From Lachnospiraceae bacterium UBA1778 (GTDB taxonomy: Bacteria; Bacillota; Clostridia; Lachnospirales; Lachnospiraceae), in the NCBI GenBank assembly GCA_002315255.1, contig DCGM01000027.1, forward strand, positions 1 through 47,411: a stretch of 47,411 nucleotides of DNA, written 5' to 3'. Numbering within the stretch: the first letter of the stretch is position 1; the number at the start of each line of letters is the position of its first letter. Position numbers and translations under genes: made by a program. Below, one piece after another: positions 8,686-16,448 of this stretch. The notes below the pieces were generated by a model. The model saw only the letters and a program-made list of their open reading frames with translations, made no database searches and had not been told where the DNA came from.

Positions 8686-8730
8686 TATATACCCTCTTTT
8701 CCGGTTGTCCGGTAGAGAGGGTATATTTTT
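8686..8730 (+). terminator. terminator of the NADAR cassette with CCGGTTGTCCGG core
   Basis: Arms ATATACCCTCT (8687-8697) and AGAGGGTATAT (8716-8726) enclose the self-complementary loop CCGGTTGTCCGG (8701-8712), followed by a T-run. The same 12-base core occurs inside the terminator at 11001-11052. Confidence 0.88.
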
Positions 8731-8785
8731 CGGGGCAGCGTTATGTTTCATGGTGATCACACAGATGATATTGTCGGATTTTTTA

Positions 8786-8816
8786 TGTCAAAACGAATAT
8801 GGCCTTCATTTTGACA
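8786..8816. promoter_or_regulatory. 12-bp dyad overlapping a TTGACA box
   Basis: TGTCAAAACGAA (8786-8797) and TTCATTTTGACA (8805-8816) are inverted copies with one mismatch around a 7-bp centre. Each arm carries a TTGACA hexamer, one on each strand. It lies in the 308-bp gap before the repeat-protein gene and could be an operator. No well-spaced -10 was found: TAGAAT at 8841 is too far from the plus-strand TTGACA. The rest of this gap, apart from the two hairpins above, shows nothing recognisable. Confidence 0.5.
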
Positions 8817-8938
8817 CTTGCAGAATAAGAAAAGGCTATGTAGAATATTTGTGAGGAAATGAAAGAAAAAACTGAAATGGCGTAAATGAAGATCAAGCGT
8901 AACGGGAAATCTGCTGAAGACGAAGGAGGTTATCGTAT

Positions 8939-9280
8939 ATGGCGCGTGTGCGTAGATACTGCGGCAATTATATCCTGGAGATTGAGAACGGTAAGATTCG
9001 GGAGTATTGCGGGAATTATCTTTATCAGATCGACGGAAATAGGGTCAGACGGTATTGCGGAAATAATCTATATGAGATCAGCGGGAATACGATTCGGGAA
9101 TATTGCGGAAGAAACCTCCTGCAGGTAGACGGCGACCGGGTGCGTGAGTATTGCGGAAATTATATCGCAGAGATTTCCGGGAACCGGATCCGGAAATATT
9201 GCGGAAACTACGAATATGAGATTGATGGATTTCTCTCCCATTCGGAAATGATGGCATTGATCGCGATATTATATGCATAA
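8939..9280 (+). CDS. small six-repeat Cys-rich protein (possible beta-flower-like fold)
   Basis: The 113-residue protein consists almost wholly of six 16-residue repeats with the pattern R-x-Y-C-G-N-Y-x-x-E-I-x-G-N-x-I. It ends in a short hydrophobic helix-like tail (SEMMALIAILYA). Each repeat has one cysteine and alternates hydrophobic and polar residues as short beta hairpins do. No signal peptide is present. The pattern recalls the recently named beta-flower type repeat proteins, but that is a guess from spacing only. The start at 8939 follows AAGGAGGT by eight bases; a longer overlapping reading in another frame was discarded. It precedes an alpha/beta hydrolase with a 10-bp gap, suggesting one operon. 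Function unknown. Confidence 0.8.
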   Translation: MARVRRYCGNYILEIENGKIREYCGNYLYQIDGNRVRRYCGNNLYEISGNTIREYCGRNLLQVDGDRVREYCGNYIAEISGNRIRKYCGNYEYEIDGFLSHSEMMALIAILYA

Positions 9281-9290
9281 GGGGTGGAGC

Positions 9291-10250
9291 ATGGAAAACA
9301 AGAAAATCAAAGTTGAATTAAACGGATTCAAGCAGAAAATCCACATCAAGGGAGACCCGGAGAAGCCGATCCTTCTGTTCCTTCATGGCGGTCCGGGCGT
9401 CTGCAACCGACATATGTGCACGACCTACAATCAGGACCTTTTAGAGCATTTTATGGTGGTCGGATGGGATCAGCACGGCACCGGCGGCTCATACTGGGGC
9501 TGCGACTATAGCATGCTCAGCATTGACAGGATCACCGACGATGCGGCTGCGCTCGTGAATTATCTTTGCGAAACGTATCATAAAGAAAAGATTTTCGCAA
9601 TCGGCGGCTCGTGGGGCTCGTTGCTTGGCACGAAGCTTGCGTATAAATATCCGGAGAAGCTCTATGCGTTCTTCGGTTTCGGCCAGTTCGTCGACGGCGA
9701 ATTAAACGAAAAGATTTCGTATGAGTTCGCGATGGAAGAGGCGAAAAAGGCGAACGACCAGAAGTCGGTCGATAAGCTCGTCAAGTTAGGCCCGCCGGTC
9801 ATGGGCTGCTATAAGGGCGGCTACGACGGCATGCTGATCCAGCGCGAAGTGATGAACAAGTTCGGCGGCTATTCAAAGAATAATCAGCACAAATCGTATA
9901 CAGGCGGCTTGGCGAAGGCCTATATCTGCTCCGGCGAATACACGATCGGCGATATCCTAGGCGTCCTTTTCGGAAACCGGAAGACGCTTGTGAAGATATG
10001 GCCGGAAGTCGGTGCGACGAAGCTCGAAGAAGAGTGCATTAACTTTAAAATTCCGTATTATATCCTCGACGGCAGCCTCGACAAGAACACGCCGGCAGAC
10101 CTCGTGGAAGGTTATTATGCGAAGATCAATGCCCCCGACAAGGATTTGATCTGGTTCAAGGAAAGCGGTCATAACCCGCTGATCGACGAGCCTGAGGCAT
10201 TTAAAAAGGAACTTTTGGCACATTGTCAGAAAGTGCTGGAAATGAAATAA
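9291..10250 (+). CDS. alpha/beta hydrolase, prolyl aminopeptidase-like
   Basis: A 319-residue serine hydrolase. The oxyanion motif HGGPG is at residues 32-36 and the nucleophile elbow GGSWGS has S107. The probable acid lies in LDGSLDKNTP and the catalytic histidine in SGHNPLIDEP near the C-terminus. HGGPG and GGSWGS are typical of the proline iminopeptidase (S33) branch, but many members act on other esters or amides. No secretion signal, so cytosolic. The start at 9291 is preceded by GGGGTGGAG; an ATG six codons upstream overlaps the previous gene and lacks a good ribosome site. Confidence 0.85.
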   Translation: MENKKIKVELNGFKQKIHIKGDPEKPILLFLHGGPGVCNRHMCTTYNQDLLEHFMVVGWDQHGTGGSYWGCDYSMLSIDRITDDAAALVNYLCETYHKEKIFAIGGSWGSLLGTKLAYKYPEKLYAFFGFGQFVDGELNEKISYEFAMEEAKKANDQKSVDKLVKLGPPVMGCYKGGYDGMLIQREVMNKFGGYSKNNQHKSYTGGLAKAYICSGEYTIGDILGVLFGNRKTLVKIWPEVGATKLEEECINFKIPYYILDGSLDKNTPADLVEGYYAKINAPDKDLIWFKESGHNPLIDEPEAFKKELLAHCQKVLEMK

Positions 10251-10267
10251 AAGAGAGGAGCAGAAAA

Positions 10268-10978
10268 ATGAAACGGAGTATGGTGAAGGTGATCGCATTG
10301 GCTCTCGCATTGGTTCTTTTCGCGGGATGCAATGAGAACACCCGGAAGGATACAGAACATGAGCATTCGTTCTCGGAGTGGAGGGTCGTGAAAGAAGCCT
10401 CCTGCGAACGGGAAGGGTTGAAAGAAAAGATTTGTGACATCTGTCAGAAGTCTTTTGGAGAGGAAGAAATCATTCCGGCTACCGGACATCAGTGGGTAGA
10501 AGCTTCCTGCGAAGCACCGAAACACTGCAGCGTCTGCAATGCCACGGAAGGGGAAGCATTAGACCATAATATCAGTGGTGATCACTGCACCGGCTGCGGA
10601 AAATCAGTCGCGTCGCTAAGTACATTTACCATCGAGGAGACATTCCCGATGACCTATAACTTATCTGATGACGAGTCTAGCGCTACGATTACCATTAACT
10701 CCGTAACGATCACGCCAAATGATGATAATACATATGAGGTAAATATCACTTATACGATCGACTCAATGACTGACTGGCCGGATGGACATTTTATTGAAAT
10801 GGATTATCGCGTATCCTGGCCGGAGTGCGAATTTGATTATGACCGGGGGGCTTTCGAAAGACCTTTTGCATCAGCAGGGTATTCCGAAACATTAAGCAGA
10901 ACGTTTACGGTATGCGCCGGTGTTAACGAATATACTTTTTCCATAACCGGTGTTTATGTCATCTCATATTTGTGGTAA
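10268..10978 (+). CDS. lipoprotein with CxxC repeats
   Basis: A 236-residue secreted lipoprotein. The signal peptide is hydrophobic and ends in a lipobox, LFAGC, placing the acylated cysteine near residue 20. After it comes a segment with CDIC, CSVC and CTGC pairs interspersed with H-x-W/H residues (about residues 37-105). This pattern is seen repeatedly in clostridial surface proteins and may bind zinc. The C-terminal 120 residues are rich in Thr, Asn and aromatics and look like an all-beta domain. The start at 10268 has GAGAGGAG upstream; an earlier in-frame ATG lies inside the previous gene. Function unknown; probably cell-surface. Confidence 0.8.
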   Translation: MKRSMVKVIALALALVLFAGCNENTRKDTEHEHSFSEWRVVKEASCEREGLKEKICDICQKSFGEEEIIPATGHQWVEASCEAPKHCSVCNATEGEALDHNISGDHCTGCGKSVASLSTFTIEETFPMTYNLSDDESSATITINSVTITPNDDNTYEVNITYTIDSMTDWPDGHFIEMDYRVSWPECEFDYDRGAFERPFASAGYSETLSRTFTVCAGVNEYTFSITGVYVISYLW

Positions 10979-11000
10979 AGAACAAACCACTGGGGTTGTG

Positions 11001-11052
11001 ATAAGTTCCCCCTTTACCGGTTGTCCGGCAAAGGGGGAACTTATCGTTTTTT
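11001..11052 (+). terminator. terminator with CCGGTTGTCCGG core
   Basis: A perfect 15-bp stem, ATAAGTTCCCCCTTT (11001-11015) with its complement (11030-11044), encloses the same CCGGTTGTCCGG core as the terminator at 8686-8730, followed by six T. It closes the repeat-protein/hydrolase/lipoprotein group. Confidence 0.92.
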
Positions 11053-11140
11053 GCCCCTTCTGGGGAATAAAATGATTACAAACGTGCCGGTTTGATGTAT
11101 AAATGATATAGGATCCTTTTGGAAGAAGCAGGAGGGAAAG

Positions 11141-11611
11141 ATGACCGATTACAGACAGCTATCGATGGATGTCGGCGCGGCTTCCGCAGATGTGAAGAAG
11201 GAAGTGACGGTGCTGGCGAACGCATCCGCATTAATCTACGCGGCAATGGACGGATTAAACTGGTGCGGCTTCTATCTCGCGGACGGGGAGACACTCTATC
11301 TCGGACCGTTCCAGGGGAAGGCAGCCTGCACGGAAATTCCATTCGGGAAAGGTGTCTGCGGGACGGCAGCGGTGCGCGACGCGAGCGTTCTCGTGTATGA
11401 CGTCCACCAGTTCTCCGGCCATATCGCGTGCGATTCGGCGTCGAACTCGGAGATCGTGATCCCGATTCACAAAAACGGGGAGTTTTACGGCGTGCTCGAT
11501 ATCGACAGCCCGCTGATCGGACGGTTCCGTGAAGAAGACCGAGAGGGGCTGGAAACGGTGATCCGCGCGCTCGAAGCGGCACTTGACAAATCAAACTGCG
11601 GAGTAAGATAA
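11141..11611 (+). CDS. msrC: free methionine-(R)-sulfoxide reductase (GAF type)
   Basis: Reduces free methionine-R-sulfoxide with thioredoxin; cytosolic antioxidant repair. The 156-residue protein is a single GAF domain with the family stretches GPFQGKAACTEIPFGKGVCG and ACDSASNSEIVIPI. C63, C73 and C97 keep the 10- and 24-residue spacing of the three redox cysteines of the E. coli enzyme, which makes catalytic function likely. An AGGAGG-like site lies before the ATG. It starts a same-strand group that runs to the MFS gene, though with gaps of 30-60 bp. Confidence 0.93.
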   Translation: MTDYRQLSMDVGAASADVKKEVTVLANASALIYAAMDGLNWCGFYLADGETLYLGPFQGKAACTEIPFGKGVCGTAAVRDASVLVYDVHQFSGHIACDSASNSEIVIPIHKNGEFYGVLDIDSPLIGRFREEDREGLETVIRALEAALDKSNCGVR

Positions 11612-11640
11612 TCAAACAAACAGATTGATAGGAGGGGATT

Positions 11641-12642
11641 ATGAGAACCTGTATTTATGGAGCGGGCAGCTTAGGCACAGTGCTTGGCGCGTATGTCACG
11701 GAAAAGGGCGGCGAGATCGAACTCGTAAACCGGAATAAGGCGCATGTGGAAGCGCTCCGCACGAATGGCGCGAAGATTATCGGCACGGTTGAAAAAACAG
11801 TAAAGGTGAATGCGCTTTTCCCGGATGAGATGTCCGGAAAATATGACGTCATCTTTTTAATGACGAAGCAGCTTTACAACCAGGAAGTTGTTACGATGTT
11901 AAAGGATTTCCTGACGGAGGACGGCGTCATTGTCACGCTTCAGAACGGGATTCCGGAGCCTCTGATCGCGTCGATCGTCGGCAGCAACCATACGATGGGC
12001 TGCACGGTCGAATGGGGCGCAACCTTGACCGAGCCCGGCGTCTGCGAGCTGACGTCAGACCCGGATTCGCTGTCGTTCCATATGGGAAAGATGGACGGGA
12101 TTACGGACGAGCAGGTTGAGAAAGTGAAGTCGGTTCTCGAAATGATGTGCCCGGTCGAGATGGAAGAGAACCTTCTCGGCGCGCGCTGGAGTAAGCTCCT
12201 TATCAATGCGACCTTCTCCGGCCTCGGCACCGTCGTGGGCGGCACCTTCGGCAATGTATCCGAAGGAAAGAAAGCGAAACCGATCGCGCTCGCGACGATG
12301 AAAGAGTGCATTGATGTCGGACATGCGGCGGGCATCACCTTCGCGCCGGTGCAGGGAAAGGACATCACGAAGCTGTTCTATTACACGAACGGGCTGAAAA
12401 AGGCGTTCGGCATCTTCTTACTTCCGATTGCGATGAAGAAGCACCGCGCGATCGTTCCGTCGATGCGTCAGGACCTCGAAAAAGGAAAGAAGTGCGAGAT
12501 TCACGCGATTAACGGCGTCGTCTGTGAGTACGGCCGGAAGTTCGGCGTGCCGACCCCGTATAACGATAAGATTGTGGAGATTATCTCGAAGATCGAGAGC
12601 GGCGAAATGACCGCGGAAGAGAAGAATCTCGAACTGTTCTGA
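11641..12642 (+). CDS. ketopantoate reductase family protein (ApbA/PanE)
   Basis: A 333-residue NADPH-dependent reductase. The Rossmann loop is GAGSLG (residues 7-12). The central ILLMTK-type strand appears as VIFLMTKQL, TLQNGIPEP is present, and the C-terminal helical domain opens with SKLLINATFSGL, where the lysine is the usual catalytic residue. Family members reduce 2-dehydropantoate in coenzyme A synthesis, but the genome neighbourhood has no other pan gene. Many paralogues act on other 2-oxo acids, so I do not assign panE. GGAGGGG lies before the ATG. Confidence 0.85.
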   Translation: MRTCIYGAGSLGTVLGAYVTEKGGEIELVNRNKAHVEALRTNGAKIIGTVEKTVKVNALFPDEMSGKYDVIFLMTKQLYNQEVVTMLKDFLTEDGVIVTLQNGIPEPLIASIVGSNHTMGCTVEWGATLTEPGVCELTSDPDSLSFHMGKMDGITDEQVEKVKSVLEMMCPVEMEENLLGARWSKLLINATFSGLGTVVGGTFGNVSEGKKAKPIALATMKECIDVGHAAGITFAPVQGKDITKLFYYTNGLKKAFGIFLLPIAMKKHRAIVPSMRQDLEKGKKCEIHAINGVVCEYGRKFGVPTPYNDKIVEIISKIESGEMTAEEKNLELF

Positions 12643-12652
12643 TGAGAGATGA

Positions 12653-12691
12653 GTGTTTCCTCATACGAAGGGAAACACGATGAAAACACGA
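12653..12691 (+). other. hairpin and short direct repeat between the reductase and HAD genes
   Basis: GTGTTTCC (12653-12660) pairs with GGAAACAC (12671-12678); no T-tract follows. Immediately after, AAACACGAT is repeated in tandem with an 11-bp period. It may be an intercistronic stability element. Confidence 0.4.
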
Positions 12692-12706
12692 TAGAAGAGG
12701 AACTTG

Positions 12707-13357
12707 ATGCTTAAGAATATGATTTTCGACATGGGCGGCGTGCTGATTCCGTTCAATCCGCCGATGTTTTTCCGGAAATTCGGAATCACCGACGAAAAAG
12801 AGATTGAGCTTCTGGACCGGATCATTGTCCATTCGGACGAATGGCATCTCACAGACCAGGGCTATATGACGGAGGAGGAGATGGCGGATCGCCTGCTCCC
12901 CCTGATTCCGGAGCACCTTCAGCCTGCGGCGAAAATGATGATTTTCGGCTGGGGGCCGGCAGAACCGACTCCGGGGATGGAGGAATTCATTCAGGAATGT
13001 AAGGATTTAGGGCTTTCTGTCTATGTTCTCTCCAATGCAAGCTATCGGATTGACGAGTATTGGGATACCCTTCCGGGGCATTCCCTTTTCGACGGAAGAG
13101 TCGTTTCCGCGTGGGTGCATCTCTTAAAGCCGAACCCGGAAATCTATGAGCATCTCCTTTTAAAATATTCCTTGAAACCGGAAGAATGTCTCTTCACGGA
13201 TGACTCGATGAAGAATGTGATCGGCGCTGAAAATGTCGGAATTCATGCGATCCAGTTTACCGGCGATATCGAAGCGGTCCGGCGGGAGCGCGACCGGCTG
13301 ATGAACGGCAGAGAAAGGACGAAAAATGGGAAACAGCGGTGCGGAAAAATCGCATAA
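12707..13357 (+). CDS. HAD-family phosphatase (YihX-like)
   Basis: A 216-residue HAD hydrolase. Motif I is FDMGGVL with nucleophile D9; the usual second aspartate is replaced by glycine, as in the YihX sugar-phosphatase branch. Motif II serine/threonine is in VLSNAS, the motif III lysine is in LLKPNPEIY, and the motif IV acids are in LFTDDSMKN. The cap is small and helical. Likely substrate is a small phosphate ester, not identifiable further. The start at 12707 follows AGAGG by six bases; a TTG three bases earlier is less likely. Its last 32 bases overlap the MFS gene, so the two are probably coupled. Confidence 0.88.
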   Translation: MLKNMIFDMGGVLIPFNPPMFFRKFGITDEKEIELLDRIIVHSDEWHLTDQGYMTEEEMADRLLPLIPEHLQPAAKMMIFGWGPAEPTPGMEEFIQECKDLGLSVYVLSNASYRIDEYWDTLPGHSLFDGRVVSAWVHLLKPNPEIYEHLLLKYSLKPEECLFTDDSMKNVIGAENVGIHAIQFTGDIEAVRRERDRLMNGRERTKNGKQRCGKIA

Positions 13358-14591
13358 ATTAGGCGGCCGGTTCTGGACGGCCATGCTCATCTTCGGCCTT
13401 ATGGGGCAGATTGCATGGGTAGTGGAGAACATGTATTTCAATGTGTTCATCTATAAGATGTTCCACGCGACTGCGGCGGATATCTCTGCCATGGTCATGG
13501 CGAGCGCGGTGGTCGCCGCATTGACAACGATCATTATGGGCGCTGTCTCCGACAAGGTCGGCCGGCGGAAAGCGTTCATGAGTGTCGGCTATATCATCTG
13601 GGGCATCAGCATCCTCGTATTTGCTTATATAAAGAGCATCCTTTTAACGATCGTCATGGACTGCGTCATGACGTTCTTCGGCTCGACAGCGAACGACGCA
13701 GCCTACAATGCGTGGATTACCGATAAAGGCGACGAAACAAACCGCGGAAAGATCGAAGGAGTGAACTCAATGATGCCGCTCCTGTCGATCCTCATCGTGT
13801 TTGGCGGCTTTATGAGCTTCAACCTCGATTCCTCCGAAGCATGGAAGACGATTTACTATATCATCGGCATTCTGACTGCGGTGATCGGCATTTTAGGGCT
13901 CTTTATCATTGAAGACGCGCCCGGACTGAAAGCAGATCCGAAACCGCTGTTTTCAGTCATCACCTACAGTTTCCGTCCGTCGGTCTGCAAACAGAATCGG
14001 AAGCTTTATCTTTATCTTCTCGCATTTGCAGTATTCGGGATTTCGATCCAGATTTTCATGCCGTACCTCATCATCTATTATGAAAAAGGCCTCGGGATGA
14101 GCGATTATGTGCTGATTATGGCGCCGGCCATCCTCCTGGCAGCGGCGGTCACCTTCTTCTACGGCCGCCTCTACGATAAGAAAGGCTTCGGGTTCTCATT
14201 GATTCCCTGTCTTCTGATGCTCGTGGCAGGCTATACGCTTCTTTATCTCACCCGCACGACGGTGCCGGTCTTTATCGGCTCGCTCCTCATGATGTCCGGT
14301 TATCTTTGCGGCATGTCGGTCTTCGGCGCAGTCATCCGCGACCATATTCCGGAAGGGATGGCGGGCCAGTTCCAGGGCGTCCGGATCATTGGACAGGTCT
14401 TCGTGCCGGGGCTGATCGGCCCTGCTATCGGCGCGTGGGTGCTGCGGGATGCGGAACTGATTCTGAACAATGACGGCACGACCTCGTTCCTTCCCAATGC
14501 GAATATCTTTGCAGCAGCAGCTGTACCGGTGCTCCTCCTTTTAGGCGTGGCACTCGCGGTCGGACTTATGAAGAAAAATAAGAAGGCATAA
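13326..14591 (+). CDS. MFS transporter
   Basis: A 421-residue integral membrane protein with about twelve hydrophobic spans and the MFS loop motif SDKVGRRKAF between spans 2 and 3. The GQIAWVVENMYFNVFIY opening resembles the SLC45/sugar-type clostridial branch. The solute cannot be assigned. It begins inside the HAD gene behind AGGACG. It converges on malQ, and the two share a bidirectional terminator. A sugar or oligosaccharide substrate would fit malQ, but the genes are on opposite strands, so this is weak. Confidence 0.88.
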   Translation: MGNSGAEKSHKLGGRFWTAMLIFGLMGQIAWVVENMYFNVFIYKMFHATAADISAMVMASAVVAALTTIIMGAVSDKVGRRKAFMSVGYIIWGISILVFAYIKSILLTIVMDCVMTFFGSTANDAAYNAWITDKGDETNRGKIEGVNSMMPLLSILIVFGGFMSFNLDSSEAWKTIYYIIGILTAVIGILGLFIIEDAPGLKADPKPLFSVITYSFRPSVCKQNRKLYLYLLAFAVFGISIQIFMPYLIIYYEKGLGMSDYVLIMAPAILLAAAVTFFYGRLYDKKGFGFSLIPCLLMLVAGYTLLYLTRTTVPVFIGSLLMMSGYLCGMSVFGAVIRDHIPEGMAGQFQGVRIIGQVFVPGLIGPAIGAWVLRDAELILNNDGTTSFLPNANIFAAAAVPVLLLLGVALAVGLMKKNKKA

Positions 14592-14624
14592 GGACGCGTT
14601 TACTGAAAGAATAGGACAAATCCG

Positions 14625-14667
14625 AAAAAAGAAGCGCGGCATTAAATGCTGCGCTTCCCTTTTTTAG
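14625..14667. terminator. bidirectional terminator inside the malQ 3' end
   Basis: GAAGCGCGGCAT (14631-14642) and ATGCTGCGCTTC (14646-14657) form a 12-bp stem with a 3-base loop, with A6 before and T6 after, so it can end transcription on both strands. The malQ stop codon (14642-14644) lies at the hairpin loop, so the terminator stem encodes the last residues of MalQ. Confidence 0.88.
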
Positions 14668-16126
14668 TCATACGATGTATTTTCGCCGCGAGCTCGTCGG
14701 AATCTTTTCCAGGGAACATCCGCCATTGCCAGTTCCCGGACGCGACGCCGGGTCGATTCAAGCGGCAGCCGTCGGAAAGCTCCAGATAATCCTGCATGGT
14801 GGTGACGAACAGGTCCGCCTTACTTTCCATGCCGGCGCGGATGATTCCGTAGCCGAACCCTTCCTCCTCTGTGAGCCCGAAATAACGGACCGCGAATCCG
14901 ATCTCGTCAGGCGACGCTTCCTTCTTCCAAAGGAGGAGAGGAGAATTGTCATGCGTTCCTGTATAGCAGACACAATGGCGATCGTAGCAATGCGGGAGAT
15001 AGACGGACGAGCCGTCCGGATTACACGCAAATTCCAGCACCTTCATTCCCGGCCAGCCGCTTTCCTGTAAAAGTTCACCGACCGCTGGCGTCAGGATGCC
15101 GAGATCCTCCGCGATAAAAATCAGCTTCGGGAAATGCGCCTTAAGCTTCGAGAGGAGATCCATTCCGGGGCCTTTCTTCCATTCGCCGCGGACTGCGGTC
15201 TTTTCACCGTACGGGACAGCCCAATAGCTTTCGAAACCGCGGAAATGGTCGAGCCGCAGCACATCATAGAGCTTCGCCGCTCCGCCGACACGGCGGATCC
15301 ACCAGTCATACCCGTCAGCCTTCATCTTTTCCCAGTCATATACCGGATTTCCCCAAAGCTGCCCCTCCGCCGTAAAATAATCCGGCGGAACGCCGCTTAC
15401 CTCCAGCGGGAAGCCCTTAGAATCGAGCTCGAAATACTGCGGGTTGCTCCAAAGGTCTGCGCTGTCGAGCGCGACATAGATCGGAAGGTCGCCGATCACG
15501 CGGATTCCGTTCCGGTGGATATAGGCGCGGAGCGCTTTCCATTGCAGGAAGAAGAGATACTGAACATATTCGAACAGCTCGATGTCCGCTTTCAGCTTCT
15601 CCCGATAAAACTCCAATGTTTCAGGATTCCGGAGGCGGAGTTTCTCATCCGGCCATTCGAGCCAGGACTTCATCTCGAAATAGCGCTTGCATGCCATAAA
15701 CAGCGCATAGTCCGGAAGCCAGGACTCGTTTTCCCGAATGAAAGCCGCCACTTTCCGGCGGTCGCGGTCGAAACCGCGCGTCTTCGCTTTGGCTAAAAGC
15801 CCTAAGCGGCTTTCGTAGATCCGATAATAATCGACATGCTCCGGGTCTTCACCCCATTCGCACGACTGGATTTCTTCATTTGTCAGGAGCCCGTCCTCCG
15901 CTAAAAGATCGAGATCGATCAGATACGGGTTTCCGGCGAACGTGGAGAAGCTCTGATAAGGACTGTCCCCATAACTCGTCGGACCGAGCGGGAGCACCTG
16001 CCAGTAGCGCTGGCCGGATCTCTTTAAAAAATCGACAAAGTGGCGCGAAGCCTTTCCAAAGGTTCCAATCCCATAAGGGGACGGGAGGGAAGATATCGGC
16101 AGCAGGATTCCGCTCGAACGTTTCAT
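14642..16126 (-). CDS. malQ: 4-alpha-glucanotransferase
   Basis: GH77 amylomaltase that transfers alpha-1,4-glucan segments in maltodextrin or glycogen metabolism; cytosolic. The 494-residue protein starts RSSGILLPISSLPSPYGIG, characteristic of the family. It contains the nucleophile region VLRLDHFRGFESYW, the acid/base glutamate in FIAEDLGILTP and the stabiliser aspartate in TGTHDNSP. Length is standard for bacterial MalQ. An AAGGAG site lies before the ATG. It is a single-gene unit transcribed toward the MFS gene, and its coding sequence extends into the shared terminator. Confidence 0.96.
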   Translation of the reverse strand: MKRSSGILLPISSLPSPYGIGTFGKASRHFVDFLKRSGQRYWQVLPLGPTSYGDSPYQSFSTFAGNPYLIDLDLLAEDGLLTNEEIQSCEWGEDPEHVDYYRIYESRLGLLAKAKTRGFDRDRRKVAAFIRENESWLPDYALFMACKRYFEMKSWLEWPDEKLRLRNPETLEFYREKLKADIELFEYVQYLFFLQWKALRAYIHRNGIRVIGDLPIYVALDSADLWSNPQYFELDSKGFPLEVSGVPPDYFTAEGQLWGNPVYDWEKMKADGYDWWIRRVGGAAKLYDVLRLDHFRGFESYWAVPYGEKTAVRGEWKKGPGMDLLSKLKAHFPKLIFIAEDLGILTPAVGELLQESGWPGMKVLEFACNPDGSSVYLPHCYDRHCVCYTGTHDNSPLLLWKKEASPDEIGFAVRYFGLTEEEGFGYGIIRAGMESKADLFVTTMQDYLELSDGCRLNRPGVASGNWQWRMFPGKDSDELAAKIHRMTKKGKRSI

Positions 16127-16190
16127 AGATACTCCTTGACCCGGAATCCGTCTTTCGGCCGGACTTCAGATCGCTAAAATCAATACGCTT

Positions 16191-16219
16191 ATTTTACATT
16201 TTTTGTCGACAGAAAGCAA
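16191..16219 (-). promoter_or_regulatory. candidate malQ promoter
   Basis: On the minus strand TTGCTT (16219-16214) and TAAAAT (16196-16191) are 17 bp apart, about 65 bp before the malQ ATG. The remainder of the 322-bp gap to oppA shows no gene; it holds this promoter and the oppA promoter. Confidence 0.4.
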
Positions 16220-16327
16220 TCCCTATTCCGCCGCGCGGTGAAGTCAAAAAAGGGCTTCATATGGGGTTTGGGGCACTGAAACAAGGTTTTTTGCGGCCGA
16301 ATGTGTATTTTAGATGAAATTAACTAC

Positions 16328-16357
16328 TTTACAAACCTTCATAATTTGTGCTAAAAT
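16328..16357 (+). promoter_or_regulatory. promoter of the opp operon
   Basis: TTTACA (16328-16333) and TAAAAT (16352-16357) are separated by 18 bp, with a leader of about 85 bases before oppA. AAGGAGG at 16434-16440 lies eight bases before the TTG start. The message would cover oppA and, past the hairpin at 19220, the permease and ATPase genes. Confidence 0.6.
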
Positions 16358-16448
16358 ACCATAAATCTATTCTCATACGGATTATGGGGCGGCTGTTTCG
16401 GCTGTTCAGCAAAGGTATCTGAGTAGGAAATAGAAGGAGGAAAAAACA

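Noticed and set aside
8886..9128. An 80-codon plus-strand frame overlapping the repeat protein
   Set aside because: It is a frame-shifted reading of the same 48-bp repeat units without a good ribosome site; the frame starting at 8939 has one.
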